In this document: in pieces, positions 45,021-56,767 of the stretch | Numbering within the stretch: position 1 is the stretch's first letter | How the letters are laid out: every line of letters starts with the position of its first letter | DNA from: Rhodococcus oryzae | Lineage (GTDB): Bacteria; Actinomycetota; Actinomycetes; Mycobacteriales; Mycobacteriaceae | Length of the DNA stretch: 64,000 bases | Direction of reading: 5' to 3' | NCBI RefSeq assembly: GCF_005049235.1 | Contig: NZ_SUMD01000003.1 | Location: 496,001-560,000 of the forward strand | Position numbers and translations under genes: made by a program | The notes under the pieces: model-generated | The model's database searches: none | What the model saw: only the letters and a program-made list of their open reading frames with translations | What the model was told of the DNA's origin: nothing

Positions 45021-45048
45021 GGGAGGGCCCGCACCGGCGGGCCCTCCC
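45021..45048. promoter_or_regulatory. 12-bp hairpin in the leader of the FadD35-like gene
   Basis: GGGAGGGCCCGC (45021-45032) pairs perfectly with GCGGGCCCTCCC (45037-45048) around a 4-base loop. It lies 35-62 bases before the ligase ATG. It could be a second terminator, protecting the ligase from read-through, or a structured 5' leader. Confidence 0.5.
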
Positions 45049-45082
45049 CGAGGCGCTCACCGGCGCCCAGGAGAGGAATCAC

Positions 45083-46720
45083 ATGAGCACCGCACTGCCC
45101 AGCTACGCGTCGGGAGTCTGGGATGCCCCCATGCTGGGCGACACCATCGGGGACAACTTCGATCGGACGGTCGCGGCGCACGGCGACCGTGACGCGCTCG
45201 TGGACCGGCCCTCGGGCAGGCGATGGACCTACGCCGAGCTCGCCGCCGACGTGAACGGTGTCGCGGCGGGCCTGCTGCAGCGAGGCGTCGGCATGGGCGA
45301 CCGGGTGGGCATCTGGGCCCCGAACTGCCCGGAGTGGACGCTGATCCAGTTCGCCACCGCGAAGATCGGCGCGATCCTGGTGAACATCAACCCCGCCTAC
45401 CGGTCGCACGAATTGCAGTACGTGCTCGAGCAGGCGGGCATCAAGATGTTGGTGGCCGCGCCGAGCTTCAAGACCTCCGACTACGCCGGGATGATCGAGA
45501 CGGTCCGGCCGCAGTGCGCCGACCTGGGATCGGTGATCCTGCTCGGCAGCACGGATTGGCAGGCGCTGGTCACGGACGGGACCGCAGCCCAGTCCGCCGA
45601 CCCGTCGAGGCTGGCGACGGCGCAGTCCAAGCTATCCGCGGACGACCCGATCAACATCCAATACACCTCGGGCACAACGGGCTTCCCGAAGGGTGCGACG
45701 CTCAGTCACCACAACATCCTCAACAACGGATTCTTCGTCGGCGAGCTGTGTCACTACACCGAGGCGGACAGGGTGTGCATCCCGGTGCCGTTCTACCACT
45801 GCTTCGGCATGGTGATGGGCAACCTCGCATGCACCACCCACGGTGCGACCATGGTGATCCCCGGCCCCGCGTTCGATCCGAAGGCCACCCTCGAGGCCGT
45901 GCAGGCCGAGCGGTGCACCTCCCTGTACGGGGTGCCGACGATGTTCATCGCCGAGCTCGCCGACCCGGACTTCGCGAGCTACGACCTGTCCAGCCTGCGC
46001 ACCGGGATCATGGCCGGTTCGCCGTGCCCGGTCGAGGTGATGAAGCAGGTGATCGAGCAGATGGGGATGGCGGAGGTGTCCATCTGTTACGGCATGACCG
46101 AGACCTCGCCGGTCTCGCTGCAGACCCGCTCCGATGACACGATCGAGCAGCGGGTGTCCACCGTCGGCCGGGTGGGCCCGCACCTGGAGGTGAAGATCGT
46201 CGACCCGTCGACGGGGCTGACGCTGCCCCGGGGGGAGGCGGGCGAGCTGTGCACGCGCGGGTACTCGGTGATGCTGGGGTACTGGGAGAACCCGGAGAAG
46301 ACGTCCGAGGCCATCGACACCGCACGGTGGATGCACACCGGCGACATCGGGGTGATGGACGCCGACGGCTACGTCGCCATCACCGGCCGGATCAAGGACA
46401 TGGTGATCCGCGGCGGCGAGAACATCTATCCCCGCGAGATCGAGGAATTCCTCTACTCGCATCCGGACATTCTCGACGCCCAGGTGATCGGCGTGCCGGA
46501 CGCGAAGTACGGCGAGGAATTGATGGTGTGGATCCGGATGCGGGAGGGCGCGCCGGAGCTGGACGCGGACTCGGTGCGGGCCTTCTGCACGGGGAAGCTG
46601 GCGCACTACAAGATCCCGAAGTACGTCCACGTCGTGGACGAGTTCCCGATGACGGTGACCGGCAAGATCCGCAAGATCGACATGCGCGAGCAGTCCGTCG
46701 AGTTGATCGGGCGGGGCTAG
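45083..46720 (+). CDS. acyl-CoA synthetase, FadD35-like
   Basis: A 545 aa ANL-superfamily ligase. The AMP-binding P-loop [18 protein letters not shown] is near residue 192, [11 protein letters not shown] is motif A5, [21 protein letters not shown] is the hinge region, and the C-terminal Lys is in [13 protein letters not shown]. It resembles mycobacterial FadD35 and medium/short fatty acid ligases. It lies 12 bases before the GAF/Fis regulator, so the two are probably co-transcribed. It may activate the carboxylic acids made by the adjacent aldehyde dehydrogenase. Confidence 0.9.
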   Translation: MSTALPSYASGVWDAPMLGDTIGDNFDRTVAAHGDRDALVDRPSGRRWTYAELAADVNGVAAGLLQRGVGMGDRVGIWAPNCPEWTLIQFATAKIGAILVNINPAYRSHELQYVLEQAGIKMLVAAPSFKTSDYAGMIETVRPQCADLGSVILLGSTDWQALVTDGTAAQSADPSRLATAQSKLSADDPINIQYTSGTTGFPKGATLSHHNILNNGFFVGELCHYTEADRVCIPVPFYHCFGMVMGNLACTTHGATMVIPGPAFDPKATLEAVQAERCTSLYGVPTMFIAELADPDFASYDLSSLRTGIMAGSPCPVEVMKQVIEQMGMAEVSICYGMTETSPVSLQTRSDDTIEQRVSTVGRVGPHLEVKIVDPSTGLTLPRGEAGELCTRGYSVMLGYWENPEKTSEAIDTARWMHTGDIGVMDADGYVAITGRIKDMVIRGGENIYPREIEEFLYSHPDILDAQVIGVPDAKYGEELMVWIRMREGAPELDADSVRAFCTGKLAHYKIPKYVHVVDEFPMTVTGKIRKIDMREQSVELIGRG

Positions 46721-46732
46721 GCGGGCCGGCCG

Positions 46733-48400
46733 ATGAACCCCGGCGAGACGAGCGGGCGGGAACCGGTCCGGCCCGAGATAGCGCTGTCCTGGAAGCGATC
46801 CGCGTTGAGTGGCGTCGGCCCGGGGGACGGGTTCGAGGCCGACCCGGCGACCGACCTGGACCTCTCCAGCCGGCTGCTGCGGGCCGCGCGCCCGATCCTC
46901 GACGAGGTCGCGATCCAGATCGCGGGCACCGGGCTGTGTCTCCTGCTCGCCGACCGGGACTGCCGGATCGTGGCGCGGGTGTTCGACAACCATCAGGTCG
47001 AGCGGAAGATGGAGAAGCTCGGCGCGGTGATCGGCTCGCGGTTCGGTGAGGACACCGCGGGCACCAACGCGATCGGTACCCCGGTCGAGGTGCGGCGCGG
47101 GATCGTCATCAACGGCGAGGAGCACTACCTGGAGCGGCTGAAGGGGCTGAGCTGCTACGGGCATCCGATCCTGCATCCGGTGACGCACCGGGTCGAGGGG
47201 ATCCTGGACATGACCTGCATTGCCCCGCGGGCGAACTCGCTGTTCGCGCCCTTTCTGCAGCGCGCCGCGGCGGATATCGAGCGGCGTCTGCTCGAGGGTT
47301 CGCGGGCGTCGGAGCAGCGGTTGGTGGACGCGTTCCAGCGGGTCTCGCCGCAACGCCATGTCGCCGTCGCCGCGATCGGCGAGGACATCCTGCTGAGCAA
47401 CCGGACCGCGCTCGATCTCCTCGACGTGGCCGATCACGCCGCGCTGCGCGGGCTCGCGGCCGACCTGCTGCCGGACCAGTCGCGCACGGTGAACCTCGAA
47501 CTGGCCTCCGGCCAGCTGGCGAAGGTGCAGGCCGACCGGATCGCCGGAACGAACGGGGGCACACTGTTTCTGGTCGAGCAGGTGCACCGACCGCACGTGC
47601 CGATCCGTCGGCGTGCCGACCGTGCGGGTGTCGTGGACCGGGCGCGCTCGGAGTTGCGACGGGTGCGCGCGACCACCGAGTCCGTCGCGATCGTCGGCGA
47701 ATCCGGTTCGGGCCGCACCACGGCCGTGCGCGATCTCGCAGGCGCCGACGCGGTGCACTGGGCGGATGCCTCGCGGATACCGATAGTCGGGCAGGGCCGA
47801 TGGTTGTCGGCACTGCTGGAGCAGGCATCGGCGTCGGGCGGTGTGCTGGCCGTCGAACACGCGCACCTGTTGCCCGCGTCGATACTTCCCGTTGTCACGG
47901 ACCTCCTGGTCGCCGAGGGTGGACCTCGGATGGTGCTGACGAGCAGCCCGATCGAGGAACTTCCCCCGGCGGCGGCGGCGATGATCGCGCGGTGCCCCGA
48001 ACGCATCGCGGTGCCTCCGCTCCGTCAGCGGCTCGGCGAACTGCCGGAGATCGCCCAGGCGATGCTCGACGAGATCGAGCCCGGGCTGAGCCTGACCTCG
48101 ACCGCGCTCGAGGCGCTGGTGGCGGGTGAGTGGCCGGGCAACCTGACCGAGTTGCGGGTGGTGCTGACCAGGACGGCGCGCGACCGCACGAGCACCAGGA
48201 TCGGGCTCGCGGATCTGCCCGATGCGTACCGGACCAGCTCGCGCGTCTCCCGCCTCGCGGGCCGCGAGCGTGCGGAACGCCAGGCGATCATCGATGCCAT
48301 GCAGGAATGCGGCGGAAACAAGGTTCATGCCGCCGCGAAGCTCGGAATCAGCCGCAGCACACTGTATTCGAGAATCCGTGCGCTCGACGTGACGCCCTAG
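46733..48400 (+). CDS. GAF/Fis-type activator, AcoR-like, degenerate sigma-54 class
   Basis: A 555 aa regulator. An N-terminal GAF region (about 40-190, FGEDTAGTNAIGTPVEV) is followed by a reduced AAA-like core (about 300-480) that keeps Walker A GESGSGRTT but lacks the GAFTGA loop needed to contact sigma-54. The C-terminal Fis helix-turn-helix is AAKLGISRSTLYSRIRAL. Actinomycetes of this group lack RpoN, and related proteins (MimR, AcoR types) activate ordinary promoters of monooxygenase and alcohol dehydrogenase genes. Its position just before the aldehyde and NDMA-dependent alcohol dehydrogenases fits that role. Confidence 0.88.
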   Translation: MNPGETSGREPVRPEIALSWKRSALSGVGPGDGFEADPATDLDLSSRLLRAARPILDEVAIQIAGTGLCLLLADRDCRIVARVFDNHQVERKMEKLGAVIGSRFGEDTAGTNAIGTPVEVRRGIVINGEEHYLERLKGLSCYGHPILHPVTHRVEGILDMTCIAPRANSLFAPFLQRAAADIERRLLEGSRASEQRLVDAFQRVSPQRHVAVAAIGEDILLSNRTALDLLDVADHAALRGLAADLLPDQSRTVNLELASGQLAKVQADRIAGTNGGTLFLVEQVHRPHVPIRRRADRAGVVDRARSELRRVRATTESVAIVGESGSGRTTAVRDLAGADAVHWADASRIPIVGQGRWLSALLEQASASGGVLAVEHAHLLPASILPVVTDLLVAEGGPRMVLTSSPIEELPPAAAAMIARCPERIAVPPLRQRLGELPEIAQAMLDEIEPGLSLTSTALEALVAGEWPGNLTELRVVLTRTARDRTSTRIGLADLPDAYRTSSRVSRLAGRERAERQAIIDAMQECGGNKVHAAAKLGISRSTLYSRIRALDVTP

Positions 48401-48487
48401 GGCTGTCCGGAAGTCGCACAGTTATCCGCATCGGAACCGGCGAAGTATGGCGTGCATCACACACCTACTTTCTCGCAGGAGGAACCG

Positions 48488-49990
48488 ATGACGGCGATCG
48501 CCGATTTCCCGCTCAAGTCCGAGGTGCAGGGGTTCTTGACCGGCGGCCCGAAGAAGCTGCTGATCGGCGGCGAATGGACCCCGGCCGCCTCGGGTCGCAC
48601 CTTCCCGACCTACGACCCCGCGACAGGGAACGCGCTGACCGAGGTCGCGCACGGTCAGGCCGAGGACGTCGACCGGGCGGTTCGCGCCGCGCGGATGGCG
48701 TTCGACGACGGCCCGTGGCCGGGCATGAAGCCGAACGAGCGCGAGCGACTGCTCTGGCGCGTCGGTGACATCCTCAGCGAGCGGGCCGAGGAGTTCGGTC
48801 AGCTCGAGGCGCTCGACAACGGGAAGTCGGCGGGTATCGCGTCCGCGGTCGACGTCGCCTGGGCCGCGGACGTGTTCCGCTACTACGCCGGCTGGGCAAC
48901 CAAGATCGAGGGCAGCACGGTCAACGTATCGATGCCCTTTGCGCCTGGCGCCCAGTTCCACGCCTACACGCTGCGCGAGCCGGTGGGCGTGTGCGGGCTG
49001 ATCGTGCCGTGGAACTTCCCGCTGCTGATGGCCTCGTGGAAGCTGGCGCCCGCACTCGCGGCAGGCAACACCGTCATCCTCAAGCCCGCCGAGCAGACGC
49101 CGCTGACGGCGCTGTTGCTCGGTGAGGTGTTCCAGGAGGCCGGGTTCCCGCCCGGCGTCGTGAACATCATCAGTGGATTCGGCGACGCGGGCGCCGCGCT
49201 GTCCGCGCACGACGACGTCGACAAGATCGCGTTCACCGGCTCCACCGAGGTCGGGAAGAAGATCGTCGAGGCCGCCAAGGGCAACCTGAAGAAGGTCTCG
49301 CTCGAGCTCGGCGGCAAGAGCCCCAATATCGTCTTCGCGGACGCCGATTTCGATGCCGCCGTGGAGGGTTCGCTCAACGCCTGGCTGTTCAACCACGGTC
49401 AGTGCTGCGTTGCCGGGACGCGGCTGTTCGTCGAGGACAAGATCTTCGACGAGTTCACCCAGGCGGTCGCGGACGCGGCGAGCCAGGTGAAGATCGGACC
49501 GGGTCTCGACCCGGCAACCCAGCTGGGCCCGCTCGTCTCGCAGGAGCAGTTCGACAAGGTGACCGGCTACCTGCGCGAGGGGCTCGCGGACGGCGCCCGG
49601 GCGCTGACCGGCGGAAAGCGGTGGGGCGAGACCGGCTACTTCGTCGAGCCGACCGTCTTCGTGGACGTCAAGCCGGAGTTCAGCATCGTCCGCGAGGAGA
49701 TCTTCGGACCCGTGGTCGCGGCGTTGCCGTTCAACGCAGAGGCAGGCGTTGCCGCTGCCGCGAACGACTCGATCTACGGCCTGGCCGCGGGAATCTGGAC
49801 CCGCGACATCTCCAAGGCGCACCGCACCGCCCGGCAGATCAAGGCCGGCTCCGTGTGGATCAACCAGTACAACGGCTTCGACACCGCGATGCCCTTCGGC
49901 GGATACAAGCAGTCCGGCTGGGGCCGCGAGCTGGGGGCGGCCGGACTCGACGCCTACACGATCACCAAGTCCGTCAACATCGCGCTCTGA
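48488..49990 (+). CDS. NAD(P)-dependent aldehyde dehydrogenase
   Basis: A 500 aa aldehyde dehydrogenase. Its motifs are [29 protein letters not shown], general-base LELGGKSPN and catalytic Cys in NHGQCCVAGTR. The C-terminus ends GWGRELGAAGLDAYTITKSV. The ATG at 48488 follows AGGAGGAA. It is 87 bases after the GAF/Fis activator and 22 before the alcohol dehydrogenase, so the pair oxidises an alcohol through aldehyde to acid. It differs from the ExaC-type copy at 24.4 kb and probably has a different range. Confidence 0.92.
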   Translation: MTAIADFPLKSEVQGFLTGGPKKLLIGGEWTPAASGRTFPTYDPATGNALTEVAHGQAEDVDRAVRAARMAFDDGPWPGMKPNERERLLWRVGDILSERAEEFGQLEALDNGKSAGIASAVDVAWAADVFRYYAGWATKIEGSTVNVSMPFAPGAQFHAYTLREPVGVCGLIVPWNFPLLMASWKLAPALAAGNTVILKPAEQTPLTALLLGEVFQEAGFPPGVVNIISGFGDAGAALSAHDDVDKIAFTGSTEVGKKIVEAAKGNLKKVSLELGGKSPNIVFADADFDAAVEGSLNAWLFNHGQCCVAGTRLFVEDKIFDEFTQAVADAASQVKIGPGLDPATQLGPLVSQEQFDKVTGYLREGLADGARALTGGKRWGETGYFVEPTVFVDVKPEFSIVREEIFGPVVAALPFNAEAGVAAAANDSIYGLAAGIWTRDISKAHRTARQIKAGSVWINQYNGFDTAMPFGGYKQSGWGRELGAAGLDAYTITKSVNIAL

Positions 49991-50012
49991 CAACAACTTA
50001 CGAGGAGAAACC

Positions 50013-51122
50013 ATGAAGACGACCGCAGCCGTGCTCCTGGAGCCAGGAAAGCCGTTCGAGTTGATGGAGCTCGATCTGGACGGACCCGGCCCCGGCGAGG
50101 TGTTGATCAAGTACACCGCCGCGGGCCTGTGCCACTCGGACCTGCACCTGACGGACGGTGACCTGCCGCCGCGCTATCCGATCGTCGGTGGGCACGAGGG
50201 ATCGGGGATCATCGAGGAGGTCGGGCCGGGCGTCACGAAGGTCAAGCCCGGCGACCACGTGGTGTGCAGCTTCATCCCGAACTGTGGCACCTGCCGCTAC
50301 TGCTCGACGGGTAGGCAGAACCTCTGCGACATGGGTGCCACCATCCTGGAGGGTTCGATGCCGGACGGCACCTTCCGGTTCCATTCCAAGGGAACAGATT
50401 TCGGTGCCATGTGCATGCTCGGCACGTTCGCCGAGCGGGCCACCATCTCGCAGCACTCGGTGGTCAGGGTGGACGAATGGCTGCCGTTGGAGACCGCGGT
50501 GCTGGTCGGCTGCGGGGTCCCCTCGGGGTGGGGAACCGCGGTCAATGCGGGCAACCTGCATGCGGGTGACACCGCCGTCATCTACGGCATCGGCGGCCTG
50601 GGCATCAACGCCGTGCAGGGCGCGGTCAGCGCGGGCTGCAAGTACGTGGTCGTCGTGGATCCGGTGGCCCTCAAGCGCGAGACCGCGCTGAAGTTCGGCG
50701 CCACCCATGCCTTCGCCGACGCGGCGAGCGCCGCCGAGAAGGTGAACGAGCTGACCTGGGGCCAGGGCGCCGATGCCGCCCTGATCCTGGTCGGCACCGT
50801 GGACGAGGAGGTCGTGTCCGCGGCGACCGCGGTGATCGGCAAGGGCGGCACCGTCGTCATCACCGGGCTGGCCGATCCGGCGAAGCTCACCGTGCAGGTG
50901 TCCGGCTGCGATCTGACGCTGAACCAGAAGACCATCAAGGGCTCGCTGTTCGGGTCGATGAACCCGCAGTACGACATCGTCAAGCTGCTGCGGCTCTACG
51001 ATGCGGGCCAGCTCAAGCTCGACGAACTGGTCACCACGCAATACCGCCTCGAGGACGTCAACAAGGGTTACGAGGACCTGCGCAACGGCAAGAACATCCG
51101 CGGGGTGATCGTGCACGCGTGA
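50013..51122 (+). CDS. NDMA-dependent (mycofactocin-linked) alcohol dehydrogenase
   Basis: A 369 aa zinc-dependent medium-chain alcohol dehydrogenase. The catalytic zinc ligands lie in GLCHSDLHL and GGHEGSG, the structural zinc cysteines are in CGTCRYCSTGRQNLC, and GIGGLG is the nucleotide motif. The sequence agrees with the NDMA-dependent alcohol dehydrogenases whose bound NAD does not exchange and which need mycofactocin as external electron acceptor. It is in an operon with the aldehyde dehydrogenase and ends at a strong terminator. It is the probable main client of the mycofactocin locus in this window. Confidence 0.88.
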   Translation: MKTTAAVLLEPGKPFELMELDLDGPGPGEVLIKYTAAGLCHSDLHLTDGDLPPRYPIVGGHEGSGIIEEVGPGVTKVKPGDHVVCSFIPNCGTCRYCSTGRQNLCDMGATILEGSMPDGTFRFHSKGTDFGAMCMLGTFAERATISQHSVVRVDEWLPLETAVLVGCGVPSGWGTAVNAGNLHAGDTAVIYGIGGLGINAVQGAVSAGCKYVVVVDPVALKRETALKFGATHAFADAASAAEKVNELTWGQGADAALILVGTVDEEVVSAATAVIGKGGTVVITGLADPAKLTVQVSGCDLTLNQKTIKGSLFGSMNPQYDIVKLLRLYDAGQLKLDELVTTQYRLEDVNKGYEDLRNGKNIRGVIVHA

Positions 51123-51165
51123 CCGGTGGACGCCGGTTCCCCTCGACCGGCCGTGTCTCCGATTT

Positions 51166-51197
51166 GCCCCGCTCTCCGGACCACAGGAGAGCGGGGC
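51166..51197 (+). terminator. strong terminator after the alcohol dehydrogenase
   Basis: GCCCCGCTCTCC (51166-51177) pairs perfectly with GGAGAGCGGGGC (51186-51197) around an 8-base loop, 43 bases after the stop codon. Confidence 0.85.
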
Positions 51198-51308
51198 ACC
51201 GCCGGACTGGGGCCGTAAGGGTTCCTCCCGCGACGTCACCGTGTCACTATCAAGATCGACAACCCAGCACGCGCTCGCGCGACTGAGGTGGCACGAGAGG
51301 AGCCCATA

Positions 51309-51572
51309 ATGATCGGCGACATCATCGGCACCATCATCTTCGGCGCGGTCATCGGCGTGCTTGCACGCCTGGTGATCCCCGGCAAGCAGGCAATGGGATG
51401 GGTCATCACCGTCCTGCTCGGCATCGCCGGTGCACTCATCGGGTACTGGATCTGGGACATGATCAGCGACACCGGCGACACGTCGGGCATCGATTGGTGG
51501 CGCTGGATCATCAGTATTGCGGCAGCGGCCGTCCTGGCCCTCGGTTACACCGCGTTGACGAGGAAGCAGTAG
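51309..51572 (+). CDS. GlsB/YeaQ/YmgE family stress membrane protein
   Basis: An 87 aa membrane protein with three predicted helices. The family's GxxxGxxxR-like core is visible in FGAVIGVLARLVIPGKQ near the N-terminus, followed by LGIAGALIGYWIW. The family is called transglycosylase-associated protein, but its function is undefined; members are often stress-induced. The ATG at 51309 follows GAGAGGAG. It is a single gene between the alcohol dehydrogenase terminator and the YoaK gene. Confidence 0.88.
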   Translation: MIGDIIGTIIFGAVIGVLARLVIPGKQAMGWVITVLLGIAGALIGYWIWDMISDTGDTSGIDWWRWIISIAAAAVLALGYTALTRKQ

Positions 51573-51629
51573 CCGAGACCGGCGTGCCTCCGTGGCGTCG
51601 GCGGCCGGTCCGATCCGGGTAGAGACCCG

Positions 51630-52301
51630 GTGGTAGTCGATGTCGGTCGCCGGACGTTTGTCTTCGCGGTGCTGCTCGCGGCCCTTGCCGGGTACGTCGA
51701 TGCCATGGGGTACATCACCCTTGGCGGGTTCTTCGTCTCGTTCATGAGCGGGAACTCCACCCGCATGGCGGTCGGCGCGGTCGACGGCCACTGGCACGTC
51801 GCGGCGGTCGGCGCCGCGGTCATCGGGCTGTTCGTGCTCGGTGTGGTGCTGGGTTCGGTGTTGGGACGGATTGTCCACGCGCGCCGCAGATCGGTCGTGA
51901 TGTGCCTCGTCGCGGGCCTGCTGGTCGCGGCGGTGACGGCCTCGGCCATCGGCCCGCGGCAGGTCGTGATCGCCGCGCTGGCGCTGGCGATGGGGGCCGA
52001 GAACACGGTGTTCGAGCGGACCGGCGAGTCGTCGATCAGCCTCACCTACATGACCGGCACGCTGGTCAAGCTGGGGCAACGCATCGCCGCGGCGCTGACC
52101 GGCGGGCCGCGGTGGGAGTGGGTGCGGTTCGCCGGGCTGTGGCTCGGCCTGGTGCTCGGGGTGGCCGCGGGCGCGGCGGTGCACCGCGGGGTAGGGCTGG
52201 CAGGCCTGTGGGCCGCGGTCGCGTTGGCGCTGCTGCTCGCTGTGCTGTTCGCGCGGGATCGGCTCAGCGCGGCGCGTGACATCCCATCGATCGGGCCGTA
52301 G
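51630..52301 (+). CDS. YoaK/DUF1275 family membrane protein
   Basis: A 223 aa integral membrane protein with six to seven predicted helices. The DUF1275 signature is seen in AALAGYVDAMGYITLGGFFVSFMSGN, continued by NTVFERTGESSISLTYMTGTLVKLG. Function unknown in the family. GTG start with little upstream Shine-Dalgarno. It converges with a TetR gene across 121 bases, which contain only a short GGCCG/CGGCC stem near the stop codon and no other feature I can support. Confidence 0.85.
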   Translation: MVVDVGRRTFVFAVLLAALAGYVDAMGYITLGGFFVSFMSGNSTRMAVGAVDGHWHVAAVGAAVIGLFVLGVVLGSVLGRIVHARRRSVVMCLVAGLLVAAVTASAIGPRQVVIAALALAMGAENTVFERTGESSISLTYMTGTLVKLGQRIAAALTGGPRWEWVRFAGLWLGLVLGVAAGAAVHRGVGLAGLWAAVALALLLAVLFARDRLSAARDIPSIGP

Positions 52302-52422
52302 GCCGTCTCCGGCCGCGCACAGCTCTTGTCGAGAACGCACAGGGTCTGGCGACCCAAAGGGGGTGCGACCTTGTGAAGGGGTGTGCGTCCTTGCGGCGAG
52401 GGCGTCGAGGGCGGGTGCGGGC

Positions 52423-53022
52423 CTAGACCCCAGGCGCGAGCGCCGCCGCTGTCATCGCGCGCAGCACCGCCCGGGTGTGGGCGGGCGCGGACGGGTTCAC
52501 GCTGTGCGGGGTGGAGTTGATCAGACCGAATGTCGCGTGCGCCTTGATCCGGGCATCCGACTCCGCCAGCTCCGGGTCCACCTTCCGGAGGACCTCGACC
52601 CACACCTCGACGTAGCGGCGCTGGAACTGCCGAACCTGCCTGCGCTCGGCCGCGGGCAGCGACTCCAGGTCGCGGTCCTGCACGCGAATGAGGTCGGGCT
52701 CGCCGAGCGCGAAGTCGAGGTGGAACTCGATCAGTCCGGCGAGTGCCTCGTCCGGGGTCGAGGCCGCGTCGTCGACGGCGGTACCGCCCTCGAGCAGGCG
52801 ACGGCTGATGTCGACCAGCAGCTCCACCAGCAGCGCCTCCTTGTTGGGGAAGTGCCGGTAGACGGCGGGGCCGCTGATCCCGACCGCGGATCCGAGGTCC
52901 TCGAGGCGAACCCCTGCGAAGCCTCGCTCGGCGATCAGGCGGGCGGCGGCCTGCAGGAGCTGCCGACGGCGATCTGCTTTCGCGCGGCCGCGCTTGGTCA
53001 GCGCCGAATCGTCGATTGTCAC
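52423..53022 (-). CDS. TetR/AcrR family regulator of the leucine operon
   Basis: A 199 aa protein. The GTG at 53022 is chosen because GGGAGG lies 8-9 bases upstream. The N-terminal helix-turn-helix (about 20-65) includes GVRLEDLGSAVGISGPAVYRHF, and the C-terminal helical domain (to 199) has no recognised ligand motif. It is divergent from accD1 with 116 bases between them. A long inverted repeat lies in that space, so it probably represses the acyl-CoA carboxylase operon and responds to an acyl-CoA intermediate. Confidence 0.88.
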   Translation of the reverse strand: MTIDDSALTKRGRAKADRRRQLLQAAARLIAERGFAGVRLEDLGSAVGISGPAVYRHFPNKEALLVELLVDISRRLLEGGTAVDDAASTPDEALAGLIEFHLDFALGEPDLIRVQDRDLESLPAAERRQVRQFQRRYVEVWVEVLRKVDPELAESDARIKAHATFGLINSTPHSVNPSAPAHTRAVLRAMTAAALAPGV

Positions 53023-53059
53023 GCCGGCACCTCCCTTCAACCTGTGGGTCTGGACAACT

Positions 53060-53104
53060 CAGTTAATCATAGTTATCTTAGATTCGGTTATTGGCAATTA
53101 ACTG
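53060..53104. promoter_or_regulatory. inverted repeat between TetR gene and accD1
   Basis: CAGTTAAT (53060-53067) pairs with ATTAACTG (53097-53104) across 29 bases of AT-rich DNA (TAGTTATCTTAGATT). It lies 38 bases upstream of the TetR start and 35 upstream of the accD1 start. Inference: operator and promoter for both transcripts. Confidence 0.6.
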
Positions 53105-53138
53105 ACCGCGAACCGATCTGAGCAGACAGGGCGACGAC

Positions 53139-54716
53139 ATGACCATCGACGGGGAGCGCAACCGGGGCGAGCACGTACGCCTGGTGACCGAGCTGCGCGA
53201 GCGGCTCGCGACCGCTGCGCTCGGCGGCAGTGAGCAATCGCGACAACGCCACGTGAGCAGGGGAAAGCTGTTGCCGCGCGAGCGGGTGGACACCCTGCTG
53301 GACCCGGGCAGCCCGTTTCTCGAGTTCTCGCCGCTGGCCGCGAACGGCATGTACGACGACGAGTGCCCCGGCGCAGGCGTGATCGCAGGCATCGGCCGGG
53401 TCTCCGGCCGCGAATGCGTCATCGTCGCGAACGACGCCACCGTCAAGGGCGGCACCTACTACCCGATGAGCGTGAAGAAGCACCTGCGCGCGCAGGAGAT
53501 CGCGCTGCAGAACAATCTGCCGTGCCTCTACCTGGTCGACTCCGGCGGTGCCTTCCTGCCCCGTCAGGACGACGTCTTCCCCGATCGCGAGCACTTCGGG
53601 CGCATCTTCTTCAACCAGGCCAACCTGAGCGCCAAGGGCATCCCGCAGATCGCGGCGGTGATGGGCTCCTGCACCGCGGGCGGCGCCTATGTTCCCGCGA
53701 TGAGCGACGAGGCCGTCATCGTGCGCAACCAGGGCACCATTTTCCTCGGCGGCCCGCCGCTGGTGAAGGCCGCGACCGGTGAGGTCGTCACGGCCGAGGA
53801 CCTGGGCGGCGGTGACCTGCACTCGAAGGTCTCCGGCGTCACCGACCACCTCGCCGAGGACGATCAGGATGCGCTGCGCATCGTGCGCCGGATCGTCGCC
53901 ACCTTCGGCCCGCGCACGGACCGGCCGTGGGACGTGATCCCGACGGTCGAGCCGACCGCACTGCAGGAGGAGCTCTACGACGTCGTCCCGACGGACCCGC
54001 GCACCCCGTACGACGTGCACGAGGTGATCACCCGGATCGTGGACGGTGGCGAGTTCCAGGAGTTCAAGGCCGAGTACGGCAAGACCCTGGTCACCGGCTT
54101 CGCCCACATCCACGGGCACCCGGTCGGCATCGTCGCCAACAACGGCGTGCTCTTCGCCGAGTCCGCGATGAAGGGCGCCCACTTCATCGAGCTGTGCGAC
54201 AAGCGCAGCGTGCCGCTGCTGTTCCTGCAGAACATCGCCGGGTTCATGGTCGGCCGCGACTACGAGGCGGGCGGCATCGCCAAGCACGGCGCCAAGATGG
54301 TGACCGCGGTTGCGTGCGCGCGCGTCCCCAAGCTCACGGTGGTGATCGGTGGCTCCTACGGCGCAGGCAACTACTCGATGTGTGGCCGCGCCTACTCGCC
54401 CCGGTTCCTCTGGATGTGGCCGAACGCGCGGATCTCGGTGATGGGCGGCGAGCAGGCGGCCTCGGTGCTGGCCACCGTCCGCAGCGATCAGCTCGACGCC
54501 TCGGGCAAGCCCTGGTCGGCGGAGGATGAGGAGTCCTTCAAGGCGCCGATCCGCGCGCAGTACGAGGCGCAGGGCAACCCCTACTATTCGACCGCCCGAC
54601 TGTGGGACGATGGAATCATCGACCCCGCGGACACCAGAACTGTTCTAGGACTGGCACTTTCGTCGTGCGCTCAGGCGCCGCTCGAGCCGGTCTCCTACGG
54701 CGTCTTCAGGATGTGA
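53139..54716 (+). CDS. accD1: acyl-CoA carboxylase carboxyltransferase subunit (methylcrotonyl-CoA type)
   Basis: A 525 aa carboxyltransferase subunit with the crotonase-like halves of the family. [16 protein letters not shown] and [12 protein letters not shown] lie in the N-half, and [35 protein letters not shown], broken into family motifs, in the C-half. The [17 protein letters not shown] segment is characteristic of methylcrotonyl-CoA carboxylase. With AccA1 it carboxylates 3-methylcrotonyl-CoA to 3-methylglutaconyl-CoA. It starts 116 bases from the divergent TetR gene and is followed by accA1 after 5 bases. Confidence 0.93.
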   Translation: MTIDGERNRGEHVRLVTELRERLATAALGGSEQSRQRHVSRGKLLPRERVDTLLDPGSPFLEFSPLAANGMYDDECPGAGVIAGIGRVSGRECVIVANDATVKGGTYYPMSVKKHLRAQEIALQNNLPCLYLVDSGGAFLPRQDDVFPDREHFGRIFFNQANLSAKGIPQIAAVMGSCTAGGAYVPAMSDEAVIVRNQGTIFLGGPPLVKAATGEVVTAEDLGGGDLHSKVSGVTDHLAEDDQDALRIVRRIVATFGPRTDRPWDVIPTVEPTALQEELYDVVPTDPRTPYDVHEVITRIVDGGEFQEFKAEYGKTLVTGFAHIHGHPVGIVANNGVLFAESAMKGAHFIELCDKRSVPLLFLQNIAGFMVGRDYEAGGIAKHGAKMVTAVACARVPKLTVVIGGSYGAGNYSMCGRAYSPRFLWMWPNARISVMGGEQAASVLATVRSDQLDASGKPWSAEDEESFKAPIRAQYEAQGNPYYSTARLWDDGIIDPADTRTVLGLALSSCAQAPLEPVSYGVFRM

Positions 54717-54721
54717 GTGAG

Positions 54722-56763
<2,042 letters not shown>

Positions 56764-56767
<4 letters not shown>

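Noticed and set aside
45632-48328. Open frame of nearly 900 codons on the minus strand
   Set aside because: It is antisense to the FadD35-like ligase and the GAF/Fis regulator, both with intact family motifs. It has no ribosome binding site or recognisable motif, and its Arg/Pro/Asp/Val-rich composition is typical of frames opposite GC-rich genes.
54636-54650. KstR-like sequence (AGAACTGTTCT) near the end of accD1
   Set aside because: It lies inside coding sequence and has one base between the half-sites' AAC and GTT cores instead of two, so it does not fit the consensus.
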